Assembly (NCBI RefSeq): GCF_024138165.1
Contig: NZ_CP100000.1
Span: forward strand, 434,001 to 498,000
From: Halorussus vallis
GTDB lineage: Archaea > Halobacteriota > Halobacteria > Halobacteriales > Haladaptataceae
Reading direction: 5' to 3'
Length of the DNA: 64,000 nt
The notes beneath the pieces are model-generated. The model saw only the letters and a list, made by a program, of their open reading frames with translations, was not told where the DNA came from and did not search any database. Position numbers and translations under genes: made by a program. Within the stretch, counting starts at the first letter, position 1, and every line of letters begins with the position of its first letter. Shown in pieces: positions 24,394 through 33,039 of the stretch.

Positions 24394-24627
24394 TTTCGCT
24401 CCTCTGCGCTCGCCGTCGGTCGGTTCGCCGCCTCGAATGCCGAGAATCGCCGCCCCCGGTCCGCGTCGGTATCTGTCGGTTCGCCTGCCGGAAAGCTCGC
24501 GTTTCGGACGAAGACTCGCGAACCGTTCACGCTCAGTCGATTCCTACTTTGGCGTGAACGAACGCCCGAGGGCGTGAACGTAATGAACGGGCAACCGAAT
24601 TACTACCGTCAACGACGGACGCGACGT

Positions 24628-24807
24628 ATGCGCTCACTGCGACGGCACCTTCCCTGGAGAACGCCCGACGACGAACCTTCGGTCGACGAGTCTCGTCCCG
24701 GCGAACCCCCGGTCGCCGCGGTCACCGTCGACGAACTCCCGATTGTCGAGGCCCCGACCACCGAAACCCCGAGCGACGTGAGGGCGACCGCCGGGAGGGG
24801 TCGATAG
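24628..24807 (+). CDS. Possible small protein upstream of the PP-loop gene
   Basis: ATG at 24628, 59 codons, TAG ending 1 nt before the GTG of the next gene. The N-terminus is basic ('MRSLRRHLPWRTPDDEPS'), the rest Pro/Glu/Thr/Val-rich and probably unstructured. A TATA-like 'aattacta' lies about 24-31 bp upstream, so it could be the first cistron of the PP-loop transcript. Composition is not decisive; the frame extends to an ATG at 24574. Confidence 0.4.
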   Translation: MRSLRRHLPWRTPDDEPSVDESRPGEPPVAAVTVDELPIVEAPTTETPSDVRATAGRGR

Positions 24808-24808
24808 C

Positions 24809-26227
24809 GTGTCCGAAATCGTCGTCGGAGACGTGCGCGCCGAAGGCGAGCGCGTGACCTACGAGTACGCCTGTTCGCCGGACCTGCGGCGGTTCTTCGC
24901 AGACGACTTCTTCGTCGAGTACGACGTGGACGTCAGCGACGTCCCCGAGAGCCTCCTCGCCGTCCCGCTGGTGGCGAACCTCTGTCCGGTCGCGTGGGCG
25001 ACCGGCGCGGACGTGTACGTCCCGACCGTCGACGCGACGTTCTTCCGCTCGCTTCGGAAGGTTCGTCGGGGGTTCGAGCGCATCCACCCCGAACTCGCTA
25101 CCGAGGGCGGTCTCGGCGAGGTGTACGCGCGCAATCCGGTCGCGACTCGACGGGAACGCGACCTCGAACCGGACCGCGGGAGCGCGATGCTGTTCAGCGG
25201 CGGGGTCGACTCGGTCACGACCTACCTGCGCCACCGCGAGGAGGACCCGACGCTGGTCAGCGTCCACGGCTTCGACATCGGCCTCGACCAGAACGACCGC
25301 TGGACCGAGCGCCAACCCCACCTGCGCGAGTTCGCCCGGCGCCGCGACCTCGACAACCGCTTCGTCCGGACGAACATGCAGCAGTTCCTCGACCTCGTGA
25401 TGCTCAACGCCCACTTCGGTCGGCACTACGACGACAACTGGATCACGTCGGTCCACCACGGCCTGGGCCTGCTCGGGGCGTGCGCGCCGCTGTCGGTCAC
25501 CGAGGGGTTCGACACGCTGTACATCGCGGCGACTCACTCGGAGGGCTTCGAGTACGCCTGGGGCTCGCATCCGGCGACCGACGACGAGGTCGCCTGGGCC
25601 GACACGACGGTCGAACACGACGCCTACGAACTGACCCGCCAGCAGAAGCTCTACCGCATCGCCGACTACGTCCGGGTGGAGGCGCCCGACCTCGAACTAC
25701 GGACCTGCTCGCTCGACAGCGAGAACTGCGGCGAGTGCGAGAAGTGCGTCCGGACCGAGGTCGGGTTGTTGCTGGCCGGACTCGACCCGGTCGACCACGG
25801 CTACCCGTTCGAGGGAAAGACGCTCGAACGCGCCCGCGACCACTTCGAGGAGGGTGACTGGCACCTCGGCGCCGACGAGCGGTTCATGTGGCGCGACGTT
25901 CAGACCCACGCCGAGCGAATTCCCCAGGACGACGACGCCGAAACGCCCGCCACCGGAATGCCTACCGCCGGAGCACCCGACACCGAAACGCCCGACTCCG
26001 ACGTCGCGTGCCCCGTCGCCGAGTTCCCCTACCCCGAGGCGGCGGCGTTCTTCGAGTGGCTTCGCGACGCCGACATCGACGCGCTGGCCGCGCGGTCGTC
26101 GAACCCCGACTCGACCGATTCGCCCCGCAATCGGGCGGTGTACGCCGTCGCGCGGCGGACGCCCTACCCCGTCTACGCCGGCCTCGCGACGGCGTACTCG
26201 CACCTTGCCGAACTGCTGGCGGCGTGA
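24809..26227 (+). CDS. PP-loop ATPase-family protein with CGxCxxC zinc site
   Basis: A 472-residue protein. An N-terminal mixed domain (1-120) is followed by a PP-loop (N-type ATP pyrophosphatase) motif 'AMLFSGGVDSVTTYLRH' near residue 130, which adenylates or thiolates substrates in relatives. 'CSLDSENCGECEKCVRTEVG' near residue 300 is a four-cysteine cluster like that of QueC (7-cyano-7-deazaguanine synthase). A Pro/Thr-rich linker (about 370-395) leads to a C-terminal helical domain. Not QueC itself: length, N-terminus and surroundings differ, and no other queuosine/archaeosine gene is nearby. Substrate unknown. GTG start; the coding sequence begins 1 nt after a small ORF. Confidence 0.75.
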   Translation: MSEIVVGDVRAEGERVTYEYACSPDLRRFFADDFFVEYDVDVSDVPESLLAVPLVANLCPVAWATGADVYVPTVDATFFRSLRKVRRGFERIHPELATEGGLGEVYARNPVATRRERDLEPDRGSAMLFSGGVDSVTTYLRHREEDPTLVSVHGFDIGLDQNDRWTERQPHLREFARRRDLDNRFVRTNMQQFLDLVMLNAHFGRHYDDNWITSVHHGLGLLGACAPLSVTEGFDTLYIAATHSEGFEYAWGSHPATDDEVAWADTTVEHDAYELTRQQKLYRIADYVRVEAPDLELRTCSLDSENCGECEKCVRTEVGLLLAGLDPVDHGYPFEGKTLERARDHFEEGDWHLGADERFMWRDVQTHAERIPQDDDAETPATGMPTAGAPDTETPDSDVACPVAEFPYPEAAAFFEWLRDADIDALAARSSNPDSTDSPRNRAVYAVARRTPYPVYAGLATAYSHLAELLAA

Positions 26228-26325
26228 TCGGCCGCCGGCGGCGACCGCTCGACGATGGCGATGACGTCCGACCGCCCGCCTGCGGTCCAGATGATTTATC
26301 GGGGAGTGGGTCCGAACCCCCGACA

Positions 26326-27801
26326 ATGGCCGAGGGAGGCCCGCGACTGCCCGGGACGCCCGACGAGGAGGGAGGCGACGCCATCGTGCTCCACGTGGAC
26401 ATGGACTGCTTCTACGCCTCTTGCGAGCGCCGCCGCGAACCCGAACTCCGCGGCGAACCGGTCGTCGTCGGCATGGGCTACGAGGACGGCGAGAACCACG
26501 GCGCGGTCGCCACCGCGAGCTACGAGGCCCGGGAGTTCGGCGTCGAGAGCGCCCAGGCCATCGGGCAGGCGCTCGAACGCCTGCCCCGGAAGGTCGACGC
26601 CGAGAACGACCCCGAAATCGATCCCGACGAAGCGGGCCACTACCGCCCGGTCGACATGGACTACTACCAGGAGGTGAGCGCGGAGGTCAAGGACATCCTC
26701 CACGACGCCGCCGACGTGGTCCGGGAGGTCAGCATCGACGAAGCCTACCTCGACGTGACCGACCGGACCGCCTGGGAGGTCGCCGAGGGGTTCGCCCGCC
26801 ACGTCAAGAACCGCATCGACCGTGAGGTCGGCGTGACCGCGAGCGTCGGCGTCGCGCCGAACATGTCGGCCGCCAAGATCGCCAGCGACCACGACAAGCC
26901 CGACGGCCTCGTGGTGGTCGAACCCGGCGAGGTCAGGTCGTTTCTCGCGCCGCTCGACGTGGCCGAGATTCACGGCGTCGGTCCGGTCACGGCCCGAAAG
27001 CTCCGGGAGATGGACGTTGAAACCGCGGGCGACCTCGCGACTGCCGACCGCCGCGCGCTGGTCGCCCGCTTCGGCGAGCGCGGCGCGGAGATGCACCGCC
27101 GGGCGCGCGGCGAGGACGACCGCGAGGTGACCCCGCGCGGCCGGCCCAAGAGCCTCTCGCGCGAGTCGGCGTTCGTCGACCCCACCGACGACGAAGGGAA
27201 GAAACGCGAGCGGGTCCGGACGCTCGCGGCGGCCGTCGCCGACCGCGCGACCCGGAAGGGCGCGCTCTACCGGACCATCGGCATCAAAGCCGTGACGCCG
27301 CCCTACGACGTGAACACCCGCTCGAAGTCGCTGTCGGGGCCGGTCGACGACCCCGAACTGGTCGAGGAGGTCGCGCTCGAACTGCTGGAGGAGTTCGCCG
27401 ACGACCGCGTCCGGAAGGTCGGCGTCCGGGTGTCGAACCTCGAGTTCTCGGAGGGCGAGCAGGCGAGCCTCGGCGACGGGTGGGACGACGCCGACCCGTC
27501 GGACGCCGAGGAGGTGACGGCGTCCGGCGAGTCGGGCGAATCCGACGAGACGACCGAATCCGACGAGACGACCGAATCCGACGAGGCGACCGAGTCCCGC
27601 GAATCCCGCGAGTCGAGCGAGTCCGGCGAACCGTCCGACTCTGACCCGACCGCCGAGGAGGGCGTCGCGCGCCCCGACGGAAGCCCGGACCTGCGCAACT
27701 TCGCCGGCGCGGGCGACGCCGACGCCGGCGACGACCGCGGAGAAGACGATACCGAGGGCGACGCCGACCCCCGGGGACAGTCGTCGCTGACCGACTTCTG
27801 A
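26326..27801 (+). CDS. dinB: DNA polymerase IV (Y-family translesion polymerase)
   Basis: A 491-residue lesion-bypass DNA polymerase. 'VLHVDMDCFYASCERRREPE' gives the first metal-binding Asp and steric gate, 'VSIDEAYLDVT' the catalytic Asp-Glu pair, and 'GVTASVGVAPNMSAAKIASD' the palm signature; 'IHGVGPVTARKLREM' is the thumb helix-hairpin-helix. Residues about 380-480 are a long Ser/Glu/Asp/Thr tail with repeated 'ESDETT' units, and the last residues 'QSSLTDF' form a PIP box for binding the PCNA clamp. A TATA-like 'tttatc' is about 30 bp upstream of the ATG. Confidence 0.96.
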   Translation: MAEGGPRLPGTPDEEGGDAIVLHVDMDCFYASCERRREPELRGEPVVVGMGYEDGENHGAVATASYEAREFGVESAQAIGQALERLPRKVDAENDPEIDPDEAGHYRPVDMDYYQEVSAEVKDILHDAADVVREVSIDEAYLDVTDRTAWEVAEGFARHVKNRIDREVGVTASVGVAPNMSAAKIASDHDKPDGLVVVEPGEVRSFLAPLDVAEIHGVGPVTARKLREMDVETAGDLATADRRALVARFGERGAEMHRRARGEDDREVTPRGRPKSLSRESAFVDPTDDEGKKRERVRTLAAAVADRATRKGALYRTIGIKAVTPPYDVNTRSKSLSGPVDDPELVEEVALELLEEFADDRVRKVGVRVSNLEFSEGEQASLGDGWDDADPSDAEEVTASGESGESDETTESDETTESDEATESRESRESSESGEPSDSDPTAEEGVARPDGSPDLRNFAGAGDADAGDDRGEDDTEGDADPRGQSSLTDF

Positions 27802-27980
27802 GCGCCGCGCCGCACCGCACGTCCTGCCGATTCAACCAGACTCAAGAGCGCCGACGAGAAGACCCACTTGTGACCAAGTGTGAACCGGACGAGTCGTGAC
27901 GCGCGGAGACGCGACGCCGAACGGTCCCGGGCGGGCGAACGCCGCCTCGCGCCCCGGCCGGCGCCGGGGGCGGTGAGTCG

Positions 27981-29213
27981 ATGAATCACAACGACCGCTC
28001 CATCGTGGGGCTGGTGATGGTCGCCCACGCGATGGTCCACACCTACGAGCTGTCGGTGCCGATTCTCGTGACCATCTGGCTCGACCGGTTCGGCGTGTCC
28101 GCCGGGACGATGGGGCTGGTCGTCTCCGCGGGATACGCGCTGTTCGGCCTCGGGGCGCTCCCCGGTGGCCTGCTCGCCGACGCCTACGGGTCGCGCCGGC
28201 TCATCATCGCCTGCCTCGCCGGGATGGGCGGGTCGTTCGCCCTGCTCAGCGTCGCGCCGAGCGTGCCGGTTATCGCGCTGGCGCTGGTGCTCTGGGGGCT
28301 GGCCGCGAGCGTCTACCACCCCTCGGGGCTGTCGCTCATCAGCACGGGCGTCTCCCGGCAGGGTACCGCGTTCGCCTACCACGGGATGGCCGGCAATCTC
28401 GGCATCGCGCTCGGCCCGCTCTCGACCGCGGTACTCCTGCTGTTCTTCGACTGGCGCGCGGTGGTCGCCCTGCTGGCGGTTCCGGCGGCGCTCGCGCTCC
28501 TGTTCGCGTTCACCGTCGAGTTCGACGAGACGGCCGGCGTCGACGAGTCCACCGCGACGGGCGGCGACGCCCGCGCCGACGGCGGCGTCTCGTCGCTCCC
28601 GGAGTTCGTCCGCGACACGAAGACCCTCTTCTCGGGCGCGTTCGTCCTGGTGTTCGTCGTGGTGATGTGCTCGGGGCTGTACTACCGCGGCGTGCTGACC
28701 TTCCTGCCGGAGATGCTGGCGAACCAGCCGCTGTTCGACCCCGTTTCCGTCGGGAGCCGCGAGATTCAACCCTCGCGGTACATCTACGCCGGCCTCCTGA
28801 TGATCGGCATCGGCGGGCAGTACGTCGGCGGGAAACTAACCGACCGCATCCGGGTCGAGCGCGGCATCACCGGGGCGTTCGCGGCGCTCGCGGTCATCGC
28901 CGTCCTCTACCTGCCCGCACTGAACGCCGGCCTCGTCCCCCTGCTCGCGGCGAGCGCGGTCCTCGGGTTCGCGCTGTTCGTCGTCCAGCCGCTGTATCAG
29001 GCGGCGGTCGCGGAGTACACCCCCGCCGGGACCCGGGGGCTCTCCTACGGGTTCACCTACCTCGGCGTGTTCGGCGTCGGCGCGCTCGGCGCGGGCATCG
29101 CCGGATACGTCCTCGAACTGTTCTCGCCGACGGCGCTGTTCCTCGTGCTCTGCGGCTTCGCGCTCACGGCGACCGCGTTCGGGGCCATCCTCTCGATGCG
29201 GGTGCGCGCGTAG
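27981..29213 (+). CDS. Major facilitator superfamily transporter
   Basis: A 410-residue integral membrane protein with about 12 predicted helices in two halves, divided by a hydrophilic loop near residues 180-215 ('FDETAGVDESTATGGDARAD'). It starts 'DRSIVGLVMVAHAMVHTYEL' and shows the MFS loop 2-3 pattern around 'GGLLADAYGSRRLI', and 'GGKLTDRIRVERG' as the equivalent between helices 8 and 9. Substrate not predictable; this haloarchaeal MFS type is often annotated only as permease. It converges on the EamA transporter gene with a 12-bp gap. Confidence 0.88.
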   Translation: MNHNDRSIVGLVMVAHAMVHTYELSVPILVTIWLDRFGVSAGTMGLVVSAGYALFGLGALPGGLLADAYGSRRLIIACLAGMGGSFALLSVAPSVPVIALALVLWGLAASVYHPSGLSLISTGVSRQGTAFAYHGMAGNLGIALGPLSTAVLLLFFDWRAVVALLAVPAALALLFAFTVEFDETAGVDESTATGGDARADGGVSSLPEFVRDTKTLFSGAFVLVFVVVMCSGLYYRGVLTFLPEMLANQPLFDPVSVGSREIQPSRYIYAGLLMIGIGGQYVGGKLTDRIRVERGITGAFAALAVIAVLYLPALNAGLVPLLAASAVLGFALFVVQPLYQAAVAEYTPAGTRGLSYGFTYLGVFGVGALGAGIAGYVLELFSPTALFLVLCGFALTATAFGAILSMRVRA

Positions 29214-29225
29214 CGTCCGACCCCT

Positions 29226-30137
29226 TCACCGGCCCGCACCGCGGTACTTCGCCAGTTCGGCTGCGAGGTCCTTCTCCTTCAGCAGCAGGAAACCCGCGAC
29301 GATGACGCCGAAGCCGACCAGGGTGGTCGCGGTGACCGGTTCGTCGAGGAACGCCCACCCCAGTGCGACCGAAACCACCGGGACGACGTAGGAGACGAGG
29401 TTGACCTCCAGCGGGCCGAACCGTTCGAGCAGGCCGAAGTAGATGACGAAGCCGACGCCGCTGGCGAGCACCGCGAGGTAGGCCACCGCCAGCGCGCCGA
29501 GGAGGGTGACGCGGACTCCGGCGGTAGACTCGCCCGCCGCGACGCTGGCGCCGTACTGGATGGCCGCGCCGACGAGCATCGCCCACCCGGTGAGGCCCAC
29601 CACCGACATCTCGGGGTGGCTCCGCCGGACCAGCACCGTCCCGACGGTGACGCTCAGGGCGGCCAGGAAGACGAGCAGTCCGCCGACCAGTCCCGCCCGG
29701 AGGTCGACGGTCGTCGGGTCGACGACAACGGCGACGCCGAGGAACCCCACCAGCAGTCCGAGCAGTCCCCGCCGCGAGAGGTGCTGGTCGGGCAGTAGCG
29801 CCCACCCGACGACCACCGTGAGCACCGGAATCGCGCTGAAGATGACCGCGGCGACCCCGGCGGTCGTGAACTGCTGGCCGACGAACGTGAAGGCGGTGCC
29901 GCCGATGAACAGGACGCCGCCAGCGACGACCGCGCTCCAGTCGCCGCGCGAGCGGGGGAGCCACCGGTCGGTTCTCGCGGCCGCGTAGCCGAGGAGCAAG
30001 AGCGCGGAGGTGCCGTAGCGAATCGTCGCCAGCAGCAGCGGCGGCAGAATCCGGAGGCCGACCTCGATGGCCGGGAACGCCCCGCCGAACAGCAGCGTCA
30101 TGAGCAGGAAACTGCTGACGTCTCGCGCGCGGGTCAC
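29226..30137 (-). CDS. EamA/DMT family transporter
   Basis: A 303-residue membrane protein with ten predicted helices arranged as two EamA repeats: 'FLLMTLLFGGAFPAIEVGLR' opens the first and 'LTGWAMLVGAAIQYGASVA' the second; 'IYFGLLERFGPLEVNLVSYV' and 'EPVTATTLVGFGVIVAGFLL' close it. DMT transporters move metabolites or amino acids; the substrate is unknown. The GTG at 30137 gives 'VTRARDVSSFLL' before the first helix; the frame extending to 31253 is antisense to the HerA gene and not real. It is divergent from the HerA/DUF87 gene. Confidence 0.88.
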   Translation of the reverse strand: MTRARDVSSFLLMTLLFGGAFPAIEVGLRILPPLLLATIRYGTSALLLLGYAAARTDRWLPRSRGDWSAVVAGGVLFIGGTAFTFVGQQFTTAGVAAVIFSAIPVLTVVVGWALLPDQHLSRRGLLGLLVGFLGVAVVVDPTTVDLRAGLVGGLLVFLAALSVTVGTVLVRRSHPEMSVVGLTGWAMLVGAAIQYGASVAAGESTAGVRVTLLGALAVAYLAVLASGVGFVIYFGLLERFGPLEVNLVSYVVPVVSVALGWAFLDEPVTATTLVGFGVIVAGFLLLKEKDLAAELAKYRGAGR

Positions 30138-30275
30138 GTGCGGTTCACGTCGCCGGATACGTTGCTCCGACGGAAAGACGGTGGGGCCGTGCGGGTGGCG
30201 TCGTCGGGCACCCCAACCGCTCGCGAGCCCCGACAGTTTATGAGGGTCGGGCGAAAGGAGACGAGCAACGAACAC

Positions 30276-31838
30276 ATGTCCGAAGAGACGATCGAAGTCG
30301 CGGAGGTGAGCGCCGGGGTAGGGGGCGACGCCGGCGAACCGGGCGACCCCGTCGAGTTGCCCGTCGTGGAGGTCCTGACCGGTCGCGCGTTCGTCACCGG
30401 CAAGTCCGGCAGCGGGAAGTCCAACACTGCGTCGGTCATCGCCGAGAAGTTGCTCGACGGCGGCTACCCCGTGATGCTGGTCGACACCGACGGCGAGTAC
30501 TACGGGCTGAAAGAGGAGTACGAACTGCTCCACGCCGGCGCCGACGACGAGTGCGACATCCAGGTCAACCCCGAGCACGCCGGCAAACTGGCGAAGCTCG
30601 CGCTGGAGGACAACGTCCCCATCATCCTCGACGTCTCGGGTTACCTCGACGAGGACGAGGGCAAGGAACTGCTGAAGGCGGTGGCCCAGCAGCTGTTCGC
30701 CAAGGAGAAGAAGCTGAAGAAGCCGTTCTTGATGGTGGTCGAGGAGGTCCACGAGTACATCCCGGAGGGCGGCGGGATGGACGAGTGCGGCCGGATGCTC
30801 ATCAAGATCGGCAAGCGCGGGCGCAAGCACGGCCTGGGCATCGCGGGCATCAGCCAGCGCCCCGCCGACGTGAAGAAGGACTTCATCACCCAGTGCGACT
30901 GGCTGGTCTGGCACCGCCTCACCTGGAACAACGACACCAACGTGGTCGGGCGCATCCTCGGCAACGACTACGCCGAGGCCATCGAGGACATGGGCGACGG
31001 CGAGGCGTTCATGACCACCGACTGGTCCGAGGAGACGCGCCGGGTCCAGTTCCACCGCAAGCAGACGTTTGACGCGGGCGCGACGCCCGGCCTGGAGGAC
31101 TTCGAGCGCCCCGACCTCAAGTCGGTGAGCGACGACCTGGTTTCGGACCTCAAGGACATCAGCAAGGAGGAACGGCGCAAGGAGGACGAACTCGAGGAGC
31201 TTCGGATGGAACTGCGCGAGCGCGAGAACCAGATAGAGGACCTCGAACGCCAACTCAAGGAGGCCCGCGAGATGGAGGAGGTCGCCGACAAGTTCGCCAA
31301 GGCGATGCTCGACACCTCCCAGAACCGGCGGGCGAACCCGTACATCGATACGGGCCAGCAGGCTAGCCTCGGGAACTACGACCGGAACGCCGGTGCCGAC
31401 GGCGGCGCGGGCCAGACCGCGAGTCCCGCGGGGTCGGCCGCCGCGGCGGCCGACTCCGCCGACGACGGCGGGGCGGTCGCCGAGTCAGACGACAACTCCG
31501 AAGAGTCGTCAACCGACCGCGACCCCCTGGAGGCCATCCGCGAGGAACTCGACGCGCTCGAACCGGTCGAGCGCGGGATGCTCGCCCACTACCTCCGGGA
31601 CGGCCCCTCCTCGCCGGACGCCGCACACGTCGTCGCCGGCGGTCCCGACGACCGCGAAATCGCGTACAACCACAACCGGACGCTCCGCCAGCGCGGCTTC
31701 GTCCAGCACGCGGGCGGCGGCGAGTACGTCGCCGCGCTTCCGAGCCTCCTCGCGGCCCTCACCGACGGCGAACTCGACGACGACGACCGCAGGAAGGCGC
31801 TGGCTCAGGTGGCCGAGGATCTCCCGGACCTCGATTGA
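30276..31838 (+). CDS. HerA/DUF87-type ATPase with coiled coil and C-terminal domain
   Basis: A 520-residue P-loop ATPase. The Walker A motif is 'FVTGKSGSGKSNTASVIAEK' (about 40-58), Walker B 'FLMVVEEVHEYIPEGG' (about 150), and an Arg-finger-like segment is in 'KIGKRGRKHGLGIAGISQRP'. Residues about 285-350 are a charged coiled coil, then a Ser/Ala/Asp-rich linker (370-415), then a small winged-helix-like domain ending 'AQVAEDLPDLD'. HerA-type ATPases pump DNA and often partner with nucleases such as NurA, but none is adjacent. The ATG at 30276 has a purine-rich 'aaaggag' about 20 nt upstream and 'tttatga' farther up. Confidence 0.85.
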   Translation: MSEETIEVAEVSAGVGGDAGEPGDPVELPVVEVLTGRAFVTGKSGSGKSNTASVIAEKLLDGGYPVMLVDTDGEYYGLKEEYELLHAGADDECDIQVNPEHAGKLAKLALEDNVPIILDVSGYLDEDEGKELLKAVAQQLFAKEKKLKKPFLMVVEEVHEYIPEGGGMDECGRMLIKIGKRGRKHGLGIAGISQRPADVKKDFITQCDWLVWHRLTWNNDTNVVGRILGNDYAEAIEDMGDGEAFMTTDWSEETRRVQFHRKQTFDAGATPGLEDFERPDLKSVSDDLVSDLKDISKEERRKEDELEELRMELRERENQIEDLERQLKEAREMEEVADKFAKAMLDTSQNRRANPYIDTGQQASLGNYDRNAGADGGAGQTASPAGSAAAAADSADDGGAVAESDDNSEESSTDRDPLEAIREELDALEPVERGMLAHYLRDGPSSPDAAHVVAGGPDDREIAYNHNRTLRQRGFVQHAGGGEYVAALPSLLAALTDGELDDDDRRKALAQVAEDLPDLD

Positions 31839-31976
31839 GACGACGGCTACTGGATTTTCGACGGCGTAAGCTCGGTCGACTATGCTATCGGAGGCGCTTC
31901 ACGACACGAACCATCGGTAGCGCCCGGTGAACCGTCCGCCGACGTGCGCCAGCCTGACCGACCGAGGGGCGGGACT

Positions 31977-32091
31977 GAAAGGGGCCGCCCGCTCGCGTTT
32001 ACTTGGTCGTCTGCGCGAGCAATTATTCGGGGAGGGCCGCAGGCCCGACTCGAATATCTCGCGCAGCGACCGCGAGCGGGCGGGGGCTTTC
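31977..32091. ncRNA. Candidate structured element (multi-stem, 115 nt)
   Basis: Read directly from the sequence: an outer helix pairs 31977-31981 with 32087-32091 and, across a symmetric GGG/GGG internal loop, 31985-31997 with 32071-32083 (13 bp, perfect). Inside are 32024-32029 with 32051-32056 and 32034-32038 with 32042-32046. An alternative pairing, 31991-31997 with 32014-32020, competes with the outer helix. It lies in a gap of 392 bp between the HerA gene and 32232. It could be a small RNA, a palindromic mobile repeat or a 3'/5' regulatory structure; strand is undetermined. The translations of both strands recall fragments I have seen in other haloarchaeal annotations. Confidence 0.45.
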
Positions 32092-32231
32092 GAAGTGTTC
32101 TCCGCTGCTGTCGTCCGTGATAAGTTGGGGTTTTCACAGTGGTCGCGGTCCCAAGCAACTATGGCCTAACTCCCGAAAACTGCATTCCAAACGACGAGAC
32201 ACTTTTACAGCGCCTCCGAGTACCACGACGC

Positions 32232-32504
32232 ATGAACACCCTGGCCCCGGCGGGCGAGAACCGCTGGAAGCTCCCCCAGCACGCTCACGTGGTCGTCTAC
32301 GACGAGCGCGAGCGGGAGTTGCTCACTATCTACGACTGCGGGGCCGCCCAGAAACCGCCGTCGGCGCAGGTGCTCGGCAACCTCGTGCGCGTGCGGGCCG
32401 ACCACGAGTTGGAGCGCACGCCCACCGGCTACGTGGTCCGGATGCGCGAGGCGGCGGTGCTGGAGCGCCAGGACGACGACCACTACGTGATTCGGAACGA
32501 GTGA
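32232..32504 (+). CDS. Hypothetical haloarchaeal protein, 90 residues
   Basis: Small beta-rich protein beginning 'MNTLAPAGENRWKLPQHAHV' with 'VVYDERERELLTIYDCGA' and 'TGYVVRMREAAVLERQDDD'. It has no recognised motif; the strand pattern suggests a single small barrel or sandwich. The ATG at 32232 lies about 28 bp after a TATA-like 'cttttaca', so a leaderless mRNA is likely. It converges on the universal stress protein gene. I think it belongs to a family confined to haloarchaea but cannot name it. Confidence 0.65.
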   Translation: MNTLAPAGENRWKLPQHAHVVVYDERERELLTIYDCGAAQKPPSAQVLGNLVRVRADHELERTPTGYVVRMREAAVLERQDDDHYVIRNE

Positions 32505-32553
32505 TCGCCGCTCGTCGAGGCTCCGACGACCGCGAGTTCGGACCTTCGCACCC

Positions 32554-32949
32554 CTATCCGGTCGCGAGCGGGACCGCGACGACCGGTCGGGTCGTGTTCT
32601 TCAGCACCTCCTGGGCCGTGCTGCCGAAGACGATGCGCTCGGTCACGCCGTGCTGGCGGAGTCCGACCACTATCTTGTCGGCGTCGACCTCGTTGGCGGT
32701 TATCAACAGCTCCCGGGACGGCGGCGTGCTACGGATGGGGTGGTGGAGTTCGACGGCCGCCTCGCGGCCGAATCGGTCGGTGAAGACCGCGAGGGCCTCC
32801 TCGCCGCGGTCGATGTCCTCCTGGCTGGGATTCGCCCCGAGCGCGTACAGGGCGTGGACCGTATCGCCCTCCGCGACCTCGTCGTCGAGATACTCGCCGA
32901 GACGCGTGCTCGTCCGGACGCCGTCCGTCCCTGCGAGGTACGTTACCAT
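32554..32949 (-). CDS. Universal stress protein (UspA family)
   Basis: A 131-residue single-domain Usp. The fold is recognisable from the first strand 'MVTYLAGTDGVRTSTRLGEY', the middle 'ELLITANEVDADKIVVGLRQ' and the C-terminal nucleotide-loop 'VFGSTAQEVLKNTTRPVVAV', which matches the G-x2-G-x9-G-S/T signature in part; the first Gly is replaced ('GLRQHG'), so ATP binding is uncertain. Haloarchaea carry dozens of these proteins. Single-gene unit upstream of tpiA on the same strand. Confidence 0.85.
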   Translation of the reverse strand: MVTYLAGTDGVRTSTRLGEYLDDEVAEGDTVHALYALGANPSQEDIDRGEEALAVFTDRFGREAAVELHHPIRSTPPSRELLITANEVDADKIVVGLRQHGVTERIVFGSTAQEVLKNTTRPVVAVPLATG

Positions 32950-33039
32950 AGTTCAAGGGTACTCCGATGGTTCACATAACTCCACCGGGAGCTGTCGAAT
33001 CGGATACCGTTAGAAAGGTGACGTGACGCGAATCCTCGC

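Noticed and set aside
31927-32169. 80-codon frame over the gap after the HerA gene
   Set aside because: Covers the multi-stem element; composition reflects the palindromic arms, not a protein.
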